Shown here piece after piece: positions 1-6,319 of a stretch of DNA of 11,146 bases. This DNA is from an uncultured Acidimicrobiales bacterium (GTDB lineage: Bacteria > Actinomycetota > Acidimicrobiia > Acidimicrobiales > Iamiaceae), in the NCBI GenBank assembly GCA_937926025.1, contig CALANQ010000090.1, positions 1 through 11,146 of the forward strand, in the 5' to 3' direction. Position 1 is the first letter of the stretch. Each line of letters starts with the position of its first letter. The notes beneath the pieces are model-generated. The model was given only the letters and a program-made list of their open reading frames with translations. It did not search any database and was not told the DNA's origin. A program made the position numbers and the translations under genes.

Positions 1-2
1 CC

Positions 3-308
3 CGCCTGTGGCAGCACGCGTACGGCCGTACCCCGACGTCGATGGAGCGCACCGCCGCGCTGCGGGCGCTCTCGACGGGCACCTCCCGCGGTGCCCTGGT
101 GGTCCAGCACGCGCAGGGCCCAGCCGGGGTGAAGCACCTCACCGCCCAGGTCAACGTGGCGATGGTGTACCACGGCATGCTCGGCCGGGCGCCGGACCCG
201 AACGGCTGGAAGTACTGGGTGGCCAAGGTCGCCCGCACCAACCTGGACCAGCTCGTCACCGGCTTCCAGCGCAGCTCGGAGTACGCCCGCCGCATCTCCC
301 GCCTCTGA
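3..308 (+). CDS. DUF4214 domain protein, C-terminal part (5' end outside window)
   Basis: The reading frame is open from the window edge and ends with TGA at 306-308. The visible 101 residues contain two degenerate copies of a pattern typical of DUF4214: 'AYGRTPTSMER' near the start, then 'MVYHGMLGRAPDPNGWKYWV', followed by a helix ending in 'FQRSSEYARRI'. The Y-x3-L-x-R-x-P-D-x2-G-x2-YW core is the family signature. DUF4214 domains usually occur as repeats at the C-terminus of large secreted or surface proteins of Actinomycetota and Cyanobacteria; their role is not established. The true start lies upstream of this window, so domain order and length are unknown. The high-GC frame at 8-1369 covering the same DNA is not credible. 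Confidence 0.85.
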   Translation, partial: RLWQHAYGRTPTSMERTAALRALSTGTSRGALVVQHAQGPAGVKHLTAQVNVAMVYHGMLGRAPDPNGWKYWVAKVARTNLDQLVTGFQRSSEYARRISRL

Positions 309-356
309 CCCGAATCTCGGTTGGTCGGGCCGCCGCCGGTGGGGTGGGCTGGCGGG

Positions 357-1256
357 ATGGTGGGGGTGCGGCTGCACGCAGACGAGGTCCCGGTCGACGC
401 CCGGCTGGCCCGCCGGCTGCTGGCGGACCGGTTCCCGGACCTGGCCGAGCTGTCGATCCGGCGGGTCGCGTCCACCGGCACCGACCACGCCGTCTTCCGG
501 TTGGGCGACCACCTGGTGCTGCGGCTCCCGCGCATCGGGTGGGCGGAGCAGCAGGTGGATCGGGAGGCCACGTGGCTTCCGGTGCTGGCGCCGCACCTGC
601 CGGTCGAGGTGCCGGTGCCGGTGGCGACCGGGGAGCCGGGCCACGGCTACCCGTTCCGGTGGCTGGTGTCGCCGTGGATCGCTGGCACCGACCTGCTGGC
701 GACGATGCTCGGCGGGTCGGACGGGCACGACCTCGACCTGGCGGACGACCTGGCCCGGTTCCTGCTCGCCCTGCAGTCGGTCGACCCGGCCGGCGCGCCC
801 CAGCCCGGCAAGCGCGGTCGGGGGCTGGCGGTGCACGACGAGTGGGTGCGGGCGTGCATCGCGGACCTGGCGCACGAGATCGACGCCCAGCGAGCCACCG
901 AGCTCTGGTCCGACGCGGTGGCGGCGGACCCGTGGCCCGGACCGCCCGTGTGGGTCCACGGCGACCTGCTGCCCGGCAACGTCGTCCTGCGGGACGGGCG
1001 GCTGGCCGGGGTCATCGACTGGAGCCCGACGGGGGTCGGCGACCCGGCCTGCGAGCTGATGATCGCGTGGTCGCTGTCGGCCGGTGCTCGGGGCCGCCTG
1101 TGGGACCGGCTGGGTGTCGACGACGCCACGTGGACCCGCGCCCGGGGCTGGGTCATCGAGCAGACCGTGCCGTTCATCCCGTACTACGAGGCCACCCTCC
1201 CCGACGCGGTGGCCGTCGCCCGGGCCCGGCTCGCCGCCGTCCTCGCGGGGGACTGA
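357..1256 (+). CDS. Aminoglycoside phosphotransferase (APH) family kinase
   Basis: The product has 299 residues from the ATG at 357. The N-lobe contains 'VFRLGDHLVLRLPR' (about residues 47-59), the usual beta-strand pattern with Arg rather than the canonical Lys. The catalytic loop is 'VHGDLLPGN' (200-208; D203 likely the base, N208 metal ligand) and 'GVIDW' (218-222; D221 the metal-binding Asp), followed by 'GDPACEL' (228-233). This is the standard APH (PF01636) layout and length. The ATP-dependent phosphorylation target is unknown: many chromosomal members in Actinomycetota have no resistance phenotype. The start is uncertain. TTG at 321, ATG at 357 and GTG at 366 are all in frame, and only weak G-rich Shine-Dalgarno sequences precede them. 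I prefer 357 because homology-like sequence ('RLHADEVPVDARL') begins just after it. Confidence 0.88.
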   Translation: MVGVRLHADEVPVDARLARRLLADRFPDLAELSIRRVASTGTDHAVFRLGDHLVLRLPRIGWAEQQVDREATWLPVLAPHLPVEVPVPVATGEPGHGYPFRWLVSPWIAGTDLLATMLGGSDGHDLDLADDLARFLLALQSVDPAGAPQPGKRGRGLAVHDEWVRACIADLAHEIDAQRATELWSDAVAADPWPGPPVWVHGDLLPGNVVLRDGRLAGVIDWSPTGVGDPACELMIAWSLSAGARGRLWDRLGVDDATWTRARGWVIEQTVPFIPYYEATLPDAVAVARARLAAVLAGD

Positions 1257-1303
1257 TCCGGACCCGGCGAGCGGATCTTGACCGGCGTCGCGGTCGACGG
1301 GTA

Positions 1304-1313
1304 CTCCTAGGAG
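1304..1313. repeat. 10-bp perfect palindrome CTCCTAGGAG
   Basis: CTCCTAGGAG is perfectly self-complementary and lies between the APH gene and the 230-residue gene. A TTGACC sequence at 1278-1283 sits about 20 bases upstream, so it could be an operator near a weak promoter. I do not see a convincing -10 element. The site is short enough to occur by chance. Confidence 0.3.
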
Positions 1314-1315
1314 CA

Positions 1316-1344
1316 GAGCGAGCGGCGCGGGAGGCTGCTCGCTC
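1316..1344 (+). terminator. Hairpin after the APH gene, terminator-like
   Basis: An 11-bp stem (1316-1326 with 1334-1344, one G-T pair) encloses a 7-base loop, 60 bases after the APH stop codon. No U-tract follows, as is common for high-GC actinobacterial hairpin terminators. It could equally be a leader structure of the gene at 1454. Confidence 0.4.
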
Positions 1345-1453
1345 GGGCGGATCGCACCACTCCCCGTGACCTACCGGCCCCGGCGGCGGCGCGACCCGTC
1401 GCATCGGCAGGTGACGCGCCCAGCTCCGGGCGTGACGGCGCGAAGGATCTCCC

Positions 1454-2146
1454 GTGAACCGAATGCTCTCCGCGGGTGCGCCGACGCGGGGCGTCGCGTC
1501 GCTGGTCGTCCGCCACGAGTCGACCGGTCTGACCTACGAGCTGGGCGAGGCGGGCATCGATCGGTCCACCGTGCGGACGATGGTCGCGCTGGCGTCTGCG
1601 CCGGACATCTCGATCCGGCGGACCCGAGCTGCCGACGGCGGCGACTTCGACTCGTCCTGGTCGGCGGGCGCGCTGGCCGACGCCACGACCATCTCGGTCC
1701 GCGGTGCTCCCCCGGTCCGGGTGTGGGGTGTTCCCGCCGAGGTGCCCGTCGATGTGCCCACCGGGCGCACCGCCACCCTCCGCTTCCACGCTTCGCACTC
1801 GCCGTTCGCTGTGCGGCCGCTGGTGTTCGACCTGCACCTCGAGCGTGGCGTGCTGCGGAGCCGGTCGGCCACGGGCCACGCCGACCTCGAGGTCGAAGGC
1901 GACTTCGCCGCCATCGCCGCGTGGCTGGTGCTCCCCGGGCTGGTGGTGCGCGATGACGTCCCGTTCGTGCGCTGCGGCCGGGGCGATGCCGCTGTGCTCC
2001 GCCGGTTCGTGGAGGTCCTCCGGTCGGCCTCGTCGGCGGTCCCGCCGGAGCCCGCTCCGCTCCTGCACTGGGCCCAGCTGTGGCCGTCGGGCCCGACGCG
2101 CCGCGTCCTCCAGCACTGGGCCGCCGTCCACCGCCACCTGCGCTGA
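1454..2146 (+). CDS. Uncharacterised 230-residue protein
   Basis: The start is GTG at 1454, preceded by AAGGA at 1443-1447 with a 6-base spacer. An in-frame ATG at 1463 is the alternative. I do not recognise the family. There is no signal peptide or membrane segment, so a soluble cytoplasmic protein is expected. The N-terminal half alternates short strands with charged turns. Residues about 115-155 ('VFDLHLERGVLRSRS', then 'ADLEVEGDFAAIAAWLVL') have the strand, strand, helix rhythm seen in SCP2-like lipid-binding folds, but this is a weak visual resemblance and not an assignment. The C-terminus is rich in Trp and His ('LLHWAQLWPSG', 'LQHWAAVHRHLR'). The gene stands alone between the APH kinase and the SDR, separated from each by more than 100 bases. 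Confidence 0.72.
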   Translation: MNRMLSAGAPTRGVASLVVRHESTGLTYELGEAGIDRSTVRTMVALASAPDISIRRTRAADGGDFDSSWSAGALADATTISVRGAPPVRVWGVPAEVPVDVPTGRTATLRFHASHSPFAVRPLVFDLHLERGVLRSRSATGHADLEVEGDFAAIAAWLVLPGLVVRDDVPFVRCGRGDAAVLRRFVEVLRSASSAVPPEPAPLLHWAQLWPSGPTRRVLQHWAAVHRHLR

Positions 2147-2213
2147 TGCGTCTCGGCGGGTGCTGCCCGGTCCGGGCGCGGTGGATCGAGCCGTCGACCG
2201 GTGCGCTGCGTCC

Positions 2214-2219
2214 TAGGGT
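2214..2219 (+). promoter_or_regulatory. Possible -10 element (TAGGGT) of the SDR gene
   Basis: TAGGGT fits the actinobacterial TANNNT -10 pattern and lies 34 bases before the SDR start codon. No good -35 element is visible at the expected distance, so this is a weak call. Confidence 0.25.
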
Positions 2220-2252
2220 CGCCGTGTTCACGGATCACACCGAGGGGATGTC

Positions 2253-3116
2253 ATGACGAAGCGGGCTGTTGTCACCGGGGCCAACTCGGGGATCGGGCTG
2301 GCCACCGCGCTGCGGCTCGCCGCCGACGGGTTCGAGGTGTGGGCCGGGGCGCGGTCGGCCGACGGGCTGGCGGCCATCGACCAGGCGGCAGCCGGCGTCG
2401 GGCACGACGGGGTCCGGTCCGTCCGGATCGACGTCACCTCGGACGAGTCGGTGGCGGCCGCGTTCGCCGCGATCCAGGCGGAGGGGCCGGTCGACGTGCT
2501 GGTGAACAACGCCGGCATCACCGGTGCCGGCAGCGTCGAGGAGACCCCGCTGGCGACGTACCAGGCGATGTTCGACACCAACGTGCTCGGCGTCGTGCGC
2601 TGCATCCAGCAGGTGCTGCCGGGCATGCGGGAGGCCCGGTCGGGTCGGATCGTGAACATCTCGTCGTCGTCGGCCATCCAGTCGCCGCCGCTGATGGCTC
2701 CGTACGCCACCACGAAGATGGCGGTCGAGGGGATCAGCGAGTCGCTGCAGGCCGAGGTCGCCGAGTACGGGATCCGGGTCATCGCCATCCAGGCCGGCAC
2801 GATCCTCACCCCGATCTGGGGCAAGAACCCGCCGCCGCCCGAGGACACGCCCTACCCGGCGGCCCGGGACTTCCTCCTCAAGGTCCTGTCGCACCAGCTG
2901 ATGAACAGCGGCGTGCCGGCCGAGACCGTCGCCGACGTCATCGCGGACGCGGTCGCCGCCGACGCCCCGCCGCTGCGCCACCTCGTCGGCGACGCCCAGC
3001 ACCTCGCCGAGCTCCAAGCCGATCACGGCGACGACGTGATCGACGCCTTCTTCCTCGACAGCGAGGCCTTCCGCCACCGCTACGCCGAGATGGCCGGCAT
3101 CGACTACTGGGCCTGA
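2253..3116 (+). CDS. SDR family NAD(P)-dependent oxidoreductase
   Basis: The product is a 287-residue classical short-chain dehydrogenase/reductase, expected to be cytoplasmic and to act on an unknown alcohol or carbonyl substrate with NAD(P)(H). The Rossmann motif TGANSGIG is at residues 8-15 and 'IDV' at 59-61 contacts the adenine. NNAG is at 85-88, the structural Asn at N110, the catalytic Ser about S138 in 'NISSSS', and the YxxxK pair is Y151/K155 in 'YATTK'. The Arg at 34 ('GARSADG') is compatible with NADP preference. The roughly 287-residue length reflects an extended C-terminus relative to the 250-residue core. The ATG start is fixed by GAGGGG at 2242-2247 with a 5-base spacer. A hairpin follows 10 bases after the stop, so it is probably a single-gene transcript. 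Confidence 0.93.
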   Translation: MTKRAVVTGANSGIGLATALRLAADGFEVWAGARSADGLAAIDQAAAGVGHDGVRSVRIDVTSDESVAAAFAAIQAEGPVDVLVNNAGITGAGSVEETPLATYQAMFDTNVLGVVRCIQQVLPGMREARSGRIVNISSSSAIQSPPLMAPYATTKMAVEGISESLQAEVAEYGIRVIAIQAGTILTPIWGKNPPPPEDTPYPAARDFLLKVLSHQLMNSGVPAETVADVIADAVAADAPPLRHLVGDAQHLAELQADHGDDVIDAFFLDSEAFRHRYAEMAGIDYWA

Positions 3117-3126
3117 CCGCAGGGAC

Positions 3127-3143
3127 GAGCCGGCCGCCGGCTC
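3127..3143 (+). terminator. GC-rich hairpin after the SDR gene
   Basis: GAGCCGG (3127-3133) pairs perfectly with CCGGCTC (3137-3143) across a 3-base loop, 10 bases after the SDR stop and just before the next promoter. There is no U-tract. The position between a gene end and a new promoter fits a terminator. Confidence 0.45.
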
Positions 3144-3153
3144 CGCTCGACCG

Positions 3154-3181
3154 TTGACAATACGAATCGTCGCTGTATCCT
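3154..3181 (+). promoter_or_regulatory. Sigma70-type promoter of the secreted-protein/ABC operon
   Basis: A perfect -35 TTGACA (3154-3159) is followed after 16 bases by a -10 TATCCT (3176-3181, 4 of 6 matches to TATAAT and a TANNNT fit). It is the best promoter in the window. The spacer contains ACGAATCGT (3162-3170), a 9-base palindrome around a central A, which could be an operator for a repressor. Transcription would begin near 3188, giving a leader of about 78 bases. Confidence 0.65.
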
Positions 3182-3221
3182 CTCCGTCAGGTCCTCCACC
3201 CCGGACCACAGCAACTGGCCC

Positions 3222-3244
3222 GTGCGATCGGAGCTCGATCGCAC
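3222..3244 (+). promoter_or_regulatory. Leader hairpin upstream of the operon
   Basis: GTGCGATCG (3222-3230) pairs perfectly with CGATCGCAC (3236-3244) across the 5-base loop GAGCT. It lies inside the predicted 5' leader and ends 21 bases before the first start codon. It may stabilise the mRNA, modulate translation, or act as a dyad operator in DNA. It is not followed by a U-tract, so an attenuator is less likely. Confidence 0.5.
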
Positions 3245-3265
3245 ATCGAGGAACGGGGTGATGAG

Positions 3266-3694
3266 GTGCATCGACATCGCAGGGCAGTCGGGGCGACCGC
3301 CGTCGTGCTGCTGGTGGTCCTGTGCGGCCAACCGGCGCTGGCTGGCGGAGGGTTCACCTCGTACTTCCGAGACTGGCTGCCGGGAACCAGCTCGCGCACC
3401 TGGAACGACTCGGCCCGGGACGCGAACCGCACCTACATCGCGCTGGACGGTTGCCGTCGGAGGGCCAACCCGAGCCTGTCGGTGACCCTGCGGATCCAGC
3501 TCACCAAGGAGACGCCCGTCTACCTGCCGGACAAGAACCTCGGACGGCAGGACTACGCGTGCCATGCGCGGAAGGTCACCCACAGCTGGGCTCCGCAGGT
3601 CGGTGGGAGCTACCACTTCACCTTGACGCACGTGAACGGCTCGACGCAGGCACCGGACAAGGTGTCCGCGTCGGAGGTCGGAGTGGTCTACTGA
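3266..3694 (+). CDS. Small secreted protein with two cysteines, function unknown
   Basis: The protein has 142 residues. An N-terminal Sec signal is clear: basic 'MHRHRR', hydrophobic 'GATAVVLLVVLCG', then 'ALA' at residues 24-26, giving probable signal peptidase I cleavage before G27. The residue before Cys20 is Leu, so this is not a convincing lipobox. The mature part of about 116 residues is predicted beta-rich and contains two Cys (C63 in 'LDGCRR', C99 in 'DYACHA') that could form a disulfide. I do not recognise a named family; the pattern 'TWNDS...G-Y-F-x-L' is reminiscent of small exported actinobacterial proteins. GTG at 3266 follows GGGG at 3255-3258 with a 7-base spacer. It is the first gene of an operon with an ABC transporter; its TGA overlaps the ATPase start. 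It may be a substrate, an accessory factor or an extracellular partner of that transporter. Confidence 0.82.
   Translation: MHRHRRAVGATAVVLLVVLCGQPALAGGGFTSYFRDWLPGTSSRTWNDSARDANRTYIALDGCRRRANPSLSVTLRIQLTKETPVYLPDKNLGRQDYACHARKVTHSWAPQVGGSYHFTLTHVNGSTQAPDKVSASEVGVVY
3680..3693 (+). promoter_or_regulatory. Shine-Dalgarno sequence that selects a CTG start codon
   Basis: GGAG at 3680-3683 lies 7 bases before CTG at 3691-3693, the ideal spacing. In this frame no ATG, GTG or TTG occurs between the in-frame GTG at 3559, deep inside the upstream gene, and codons already inside the ATPase core. The CTG forms a CTGA overlap with the upstream stop, matching the GTGA overlaps at the next two junctions. 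Confidence 0.6.
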
Positions 3695-4428
3695 ACGGGG
3701 CGATCGCCCTGGAGGACGTCAGCTTCTCGTACCGCTGGCGTCGACCGCCAGCGATCGACGGGGTGACCTGGCGGCCCGGTCGGGTGGCGGCCCTGCTCGG
3801 TCCGAACGGTGCGGGGAAGTCGACCCTGTTCGCCCTGGCCTGCGGCGCTCGGCGTCCCGAAGCAGGCAGGGTCTTGGTGGACGGAACGACGGTTCGGCCA
3901 GGCGCGGTGGCCTGGATGCCCCAGTCGGTCCAAGCCATGCCCGGGCTCCGCGCCCGGGAGCAAGCCGCGCTGGCCGGTTGGATGCAGGGCCGACGGCGCG
4001 GGGCTGCCTGGCGCGCCGCCGGCGAGGCGCTCGATGCCGTCGGGCTCCTCGACCATGCCGACGTGCGTTGCCATCACCTCTCCGGCGGGCAGCTCCGCCG
4101 CCTCGGGATCGCCGAGGTCCTCGCCGCAGATCCATCGGCTGTCCTCCTCGACGAGCCGACCGTCGGGCTCGATCCGGTTCAGCGCACGGAGGTGCTGGAG
4201 CTCATCGGCCAGCTCGGGAAGCGGTGCCAGGTCATCGTGGCCACGCACCTCGTCGAGGATCTGGCCACCGCCTTCGATTCCGTTGCGGTGCTCGTCGGCG
4301 GGCGCCTGCGCTTCTCGGGCTCGGTCGATGACTTCCTCGGTGCCGGTGCCGGTGCCGGTGATGGCCGCGGCGACTTCGCCTTGCGAGCCGGGTCGGCCTA
4401 CCGGTCCATCGTCGGGGCGTCAGGGTGA
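3691..4428 (+). CDS. ABC transporter ATP-binding protein (probable CTG start)
   Basis: This is a 245-residue ABC ATPase with every motif intact: A-loop Tyr in 'SFSYRW' (11-16), Walker A GPNGAGKST (37-45), Q-loop Q78, signature LSGGQ (130-134), Walker B 'AVLLDEP' (150-156), D-loop 'GLD' (159-161) and switch His H186. It would bind the cytoplasmic face of the membrane proteins encoded next and power transport by ATP hydrolysis. The protein aligns from its second residue with the usual start of the domain ('NGAIALEDVSF'), so translation most likely begins at CTG 3691. GTG at 3559 would require 132 bases of overlap with the upstream gene, and later starts would remove the first strands. A short GA-repeat linker (GGTGCC x3, 4339-4356) lies near the C-terminus. 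The stop overlaps the next start as GTGA. The substrate cannot be told from sequence. Confidence 0.9.
   Translation: MNGAIALEDVSFSYRWRRPPAIDGVTWRPGRVAALLGPNGAGKSTLFALACGARRPEAGRVLVDGTTVRPGAVAWMPQSVQAMPGLRAREQAALAGWMQGRRRGAAWRAAGEALDAVGLLDHADVRCHHLSGGQLRRLGIAEVLAADPSAVLLDEPTVGLDPVQRTEVLELIGQLGKRCQVIVATHLVEDLATAFDSVAVLVGGRLRFSGSVDDFLGAGAGAGDGRGDFALRAGSAYRSIVGASG
4339..4356 (+). repeat. Hexanucleotide tandem repeat (GGTGCC)3
   Basis: Three exact GGTGCC units followed by a partial fourth (GGT) encode a Gly-Ala linker near residues 217-223 of the ATPase. It could vary in copy number without shifting the frame. It is short and probably a simple linker. Confidence 0.5.
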
Positions 4429-5675
4429 AGGAGGGCCCGGGGGCACGGATGGCGTCGCGGGCGCGACTGGAGCCTGCGCTCCGGTTGCTCCCGGTCTCGC
4501 TGGTGCTCGGGTACCTGGTCGCCGTGGCCTACGAGCCGCTGCCCACCGCCTACCCGCTCGCGATCGCCGTCTACCCGCACGAAGCGGTGATCATCCTTGC
4601 TCCACTCGGTGCCGCCGCGGCGGCCTGGAAGGCCGGTCGGTGGCGGCGCAGCGGCTGGCGCTCCCGCCCGTGGCGGCGGGCGGTCGGCGCCCCCGCCGTG
4701 TGGGACATCACCTTCACCGCGGCCGTGCAGATCGTGGCCTACGAGCTGATCGTCGTGGGGGTGACCACGGCGGCGGGGCGATCGGTTCCGTTCGAGCCGC
4801 AGGTGCTGGTCATCGCCGCCGGCACCATCACCGGCTGGGTCGCGATCGGCTTTGCGGTGGGGTGGTGGGTGCGCGCCGAGCTCGCCCTGCCTGCGGTGCT
4901 CGTCTGCTCCTACCTGGCACTCGTCTACCCGCCGGCGATGGAGCCGTTGTGGTTGCGGCACCTGACCGGGACGCTCGGCCAGTGCTGCGCACCGGGCAGC
5001 GCGCTCGACCGCGGTGCGGTGCGGGCCATGGTCCTCGTCCCCGTGGCCGCCTTCATCGCCGCGCTCCTCGCCGTCTGGGCTTCGCGGCGGCCGGCTGCTG
5101 GGGTCGCGGCGGTCGCCGTGGTCGTGCTCGCGGCGGTGGTGGCGATCCCGATGGTGGATCGGTTGGCAGCGGAGCCGACCGCGCCGCGGGAGGGGACGGT
5201 GCGGTGCACCGGCACCCCCGAGGTGTGCGTGTGGCCGGAGCAGTCCGACGACCTGGACCGCATCGCTACCATCGCCGAGGGCGTCGCCTCCCGTTGGTCG
5301 GCGCTCGGGTTGCAGGCCCCCGTGCGGCTCTCGCCGCGGTCGTCGGATCTGACGTCGGATCGGGTGGCGAGGCTCCAGGTGTGGGAGCACCCGACCCGGT
5401 ACGAGATCGTCCAGGCGATGGCGTCGGGCGTCGTTCCCCAGCCGTCCTGCCCTGACGGTGTCGGCGACATCTACGTCTCCCAGCTGGTCGCCGTCGCCTG
5501 GTTGACGATCGAGGGCGGGGTGGAGCCAGCCGTGGTCGAGGCCCGGACGGACCCGGCGCTCAGGGCGGACCTCGACCGGCTTCGTGCCGCCGACCACGAT
5601 GCCCAGGTCGGTTGGCTCGGGGCGGTCGAGCGCGCCGACCCGTGCGCTGCCGACCTCATCCCCGTGCCTTCGTGA
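4425..5675 (+). CDS. Polytopic ABC transporter membrane protein with C-terminal Cys-containing domain
   Basis: The protein has 416 residues. About seven hydrophobic segments lie near residues 20-37, 46-68, 92-115, 127-149, 152-169, 201-219 and 224-244. After the last one comes a soluble domain of about 170 residues (246-416) that begins with 'CTGTPEVCVWPE' (C261, C268) and has further Cys at 342 and 407. An odd number of segments and the paired cysteines suggest that this domain is outside the cell and disulfide-bonded. The layout resembles actinobacterial transporter-associated membrane proteins (DUF7224-like, from memory and unverified). Overlap with the ATPase stop (GTGA) argues that it is the permease or a permease partner. 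A start at ATG 4449 is possible, with GGGGG 5 bases upstream. It ends in a GTGA overlap with the next gene. Transport direction and substrate are unknown. Confidence 0.8.
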   Translation: MKEGPGARMASRARLEPALRLLPVSLVLGYLVAVAYEPLPTAYPLAIAVYPHEAVIILAPLGAAAAAWKAGRWRRSGWRSRPWRRAVGAPAVWDITFTAAVQIVAYELIVVGVTTAAGRSVPFEPQVLVIAAGTITGWVAIGFAVGWWVRAELALPAVLVCSYLALVYPPAMEPLWLRHLTGTLGQCCAPGSALDRGAVRAMVLVPVAAFIAALLAVWASRRPAAGVAAVAVVVLAAVVAIPMVDRLAAEPTAPREGTVRCTGTPEVCVWPEQSDDLDRIATIAEGVASRWSALGLQAPVRLSPRSSDLTSDRVARLQVWEHPTRYEIVQAMASGVVPQPSCPDGVGDIYVSQLVAVAWLTIEGGVEPAVVEARTDPALRADLDRLRAADHDAQVGWLGAVERADPCAADLIPVPS

Positions 5676-6286
5676 CCTGGTGGTTGCGGGCCCACCGGAT
5701 CCATCTCCCGGTGCTGGCCGTGGTGATCGGCTGCGCGGTGGCGTGGCTCGCTGAGGTGCGCATCGCGTTCGAGGGTGCGGTCGCCAGTCCGTTCCGTGCC
5801 GGTGTCGCCGTCCCTCTGGTCCTGTGGTGGCCGGTCGTCGTGGCGGGCGCCGTCTGCGCCTCCCTGTCCGTCGACGACGGTCGGCCGGTGAGGGTCACGA
5901 CCGTCCGTTCGAACGGCCGACTGTCGGCCGGTCTCTCCGCCGGCACCGTCGTCGGGACGTTCGTCGGGTTCCTCCCCGTGCTGTGGGCACAGGGGCTGTC
6001 CGGTTTGGCACCCGCTCGTGATGTGGCTGGCCTGGTCGGACTGGCGCTCCTGCTCCGCTGTCTTGTTGGCGCTGCCGCCGCCTCGGCCATCGTCAGCGCC
6101 TACTTCGTTGCGGCTGCGCTGCTCGGCGCCGGACCGGACGGGAGCGCGGCGTGGTGGGCATGGCCCGTCGCCGATCTCGGCCCGGTCGATGCGGCGACCG
6201 CCTTCGCCCTCCTCGCCGCCGGGCTAGCAGTGACCGCTCGTCCTGGCACCCGATCGGTGTGCGTCGATCCGGTCGGATCAGCGTGA
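5672..6286 (+). CDS. Small polytopic membrane protein, probable second ABC permease subunit
   Basis: The protein has 204 residues and four to six hydrophobic segments (about 10-27, 44-66, 87-107, 116-133, 134-153 and 174-190), with no recognisable catalytic motif. The start is GTG 5672, which overlaps the upstream stop as GTGA; reading the frame from GTG 5612 would overlap by 64 bases and add an Arg-rich non-hydrophobic leader. Last gene of the operon, only 33 bases from the convergent ATPase gene. I infer that it forms the membrane channel together with the preceding protein and the ABC ATPase, because small, poorly conserved permease-like proteins are common in such operons. I do not recognise a named family. 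The C-terminus ends with 'SVCVDPVGSA', with one Cys. Confidence 0.75.
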   Translation: MTWWLRAHRIHLPVLAVVIGCAVAWLAEVRIAFEGAVASPFRAGVAVPLVLWWPVVVAGAVCASLSVDDGRPVRVTTVRSNGRLSAGLSAGTVVGTFVGFLPVLWAQGLSGLAPARDVAGLVGLALLLRCLVGAAAASAIVSAYFVAAALLGAGPDGSAAWWAWPVADLGPVDAATAFALLAAGLAVTARPGTRSVCVDPVGSA

Positions 6287-6319
6287 CCGCGCCCCGGTCG
6301 CACGTTCCCCAGAGGTTTG

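Noticed and set aside
8..1369. Long open frame of 453 codons on the plus strand over the DUF4214 end and the APH gene
   Set aside because: The translation is almost only Arg, Gly, Pro and Ala, as expected from an off-frame reading of GC-rich DNA; the real genes with motifs lie in another frame.
3322..3690. ABC ATPase extended upstream to GTG 3322 or 3559
   Set aside because: The added residues are the off-frame reading of the secreted-protein gene and do not resemble an ATPase N-terminal domain.
3809..5455. Plus-strand open frame of 548 codons across the ATPase and the first membrane protein
   Set aside because: It is a shadow frame over two genes that have clear motifs and membrane segments, and its product is compositionally biased.
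5612..5671. Longer start for the second membrane protein
   Set aside because: It would overlap the upstream gene by 64 bases and adds an Arg-rich leader; GTG 5672 reproduces the GTGA junction pattern of the operon.
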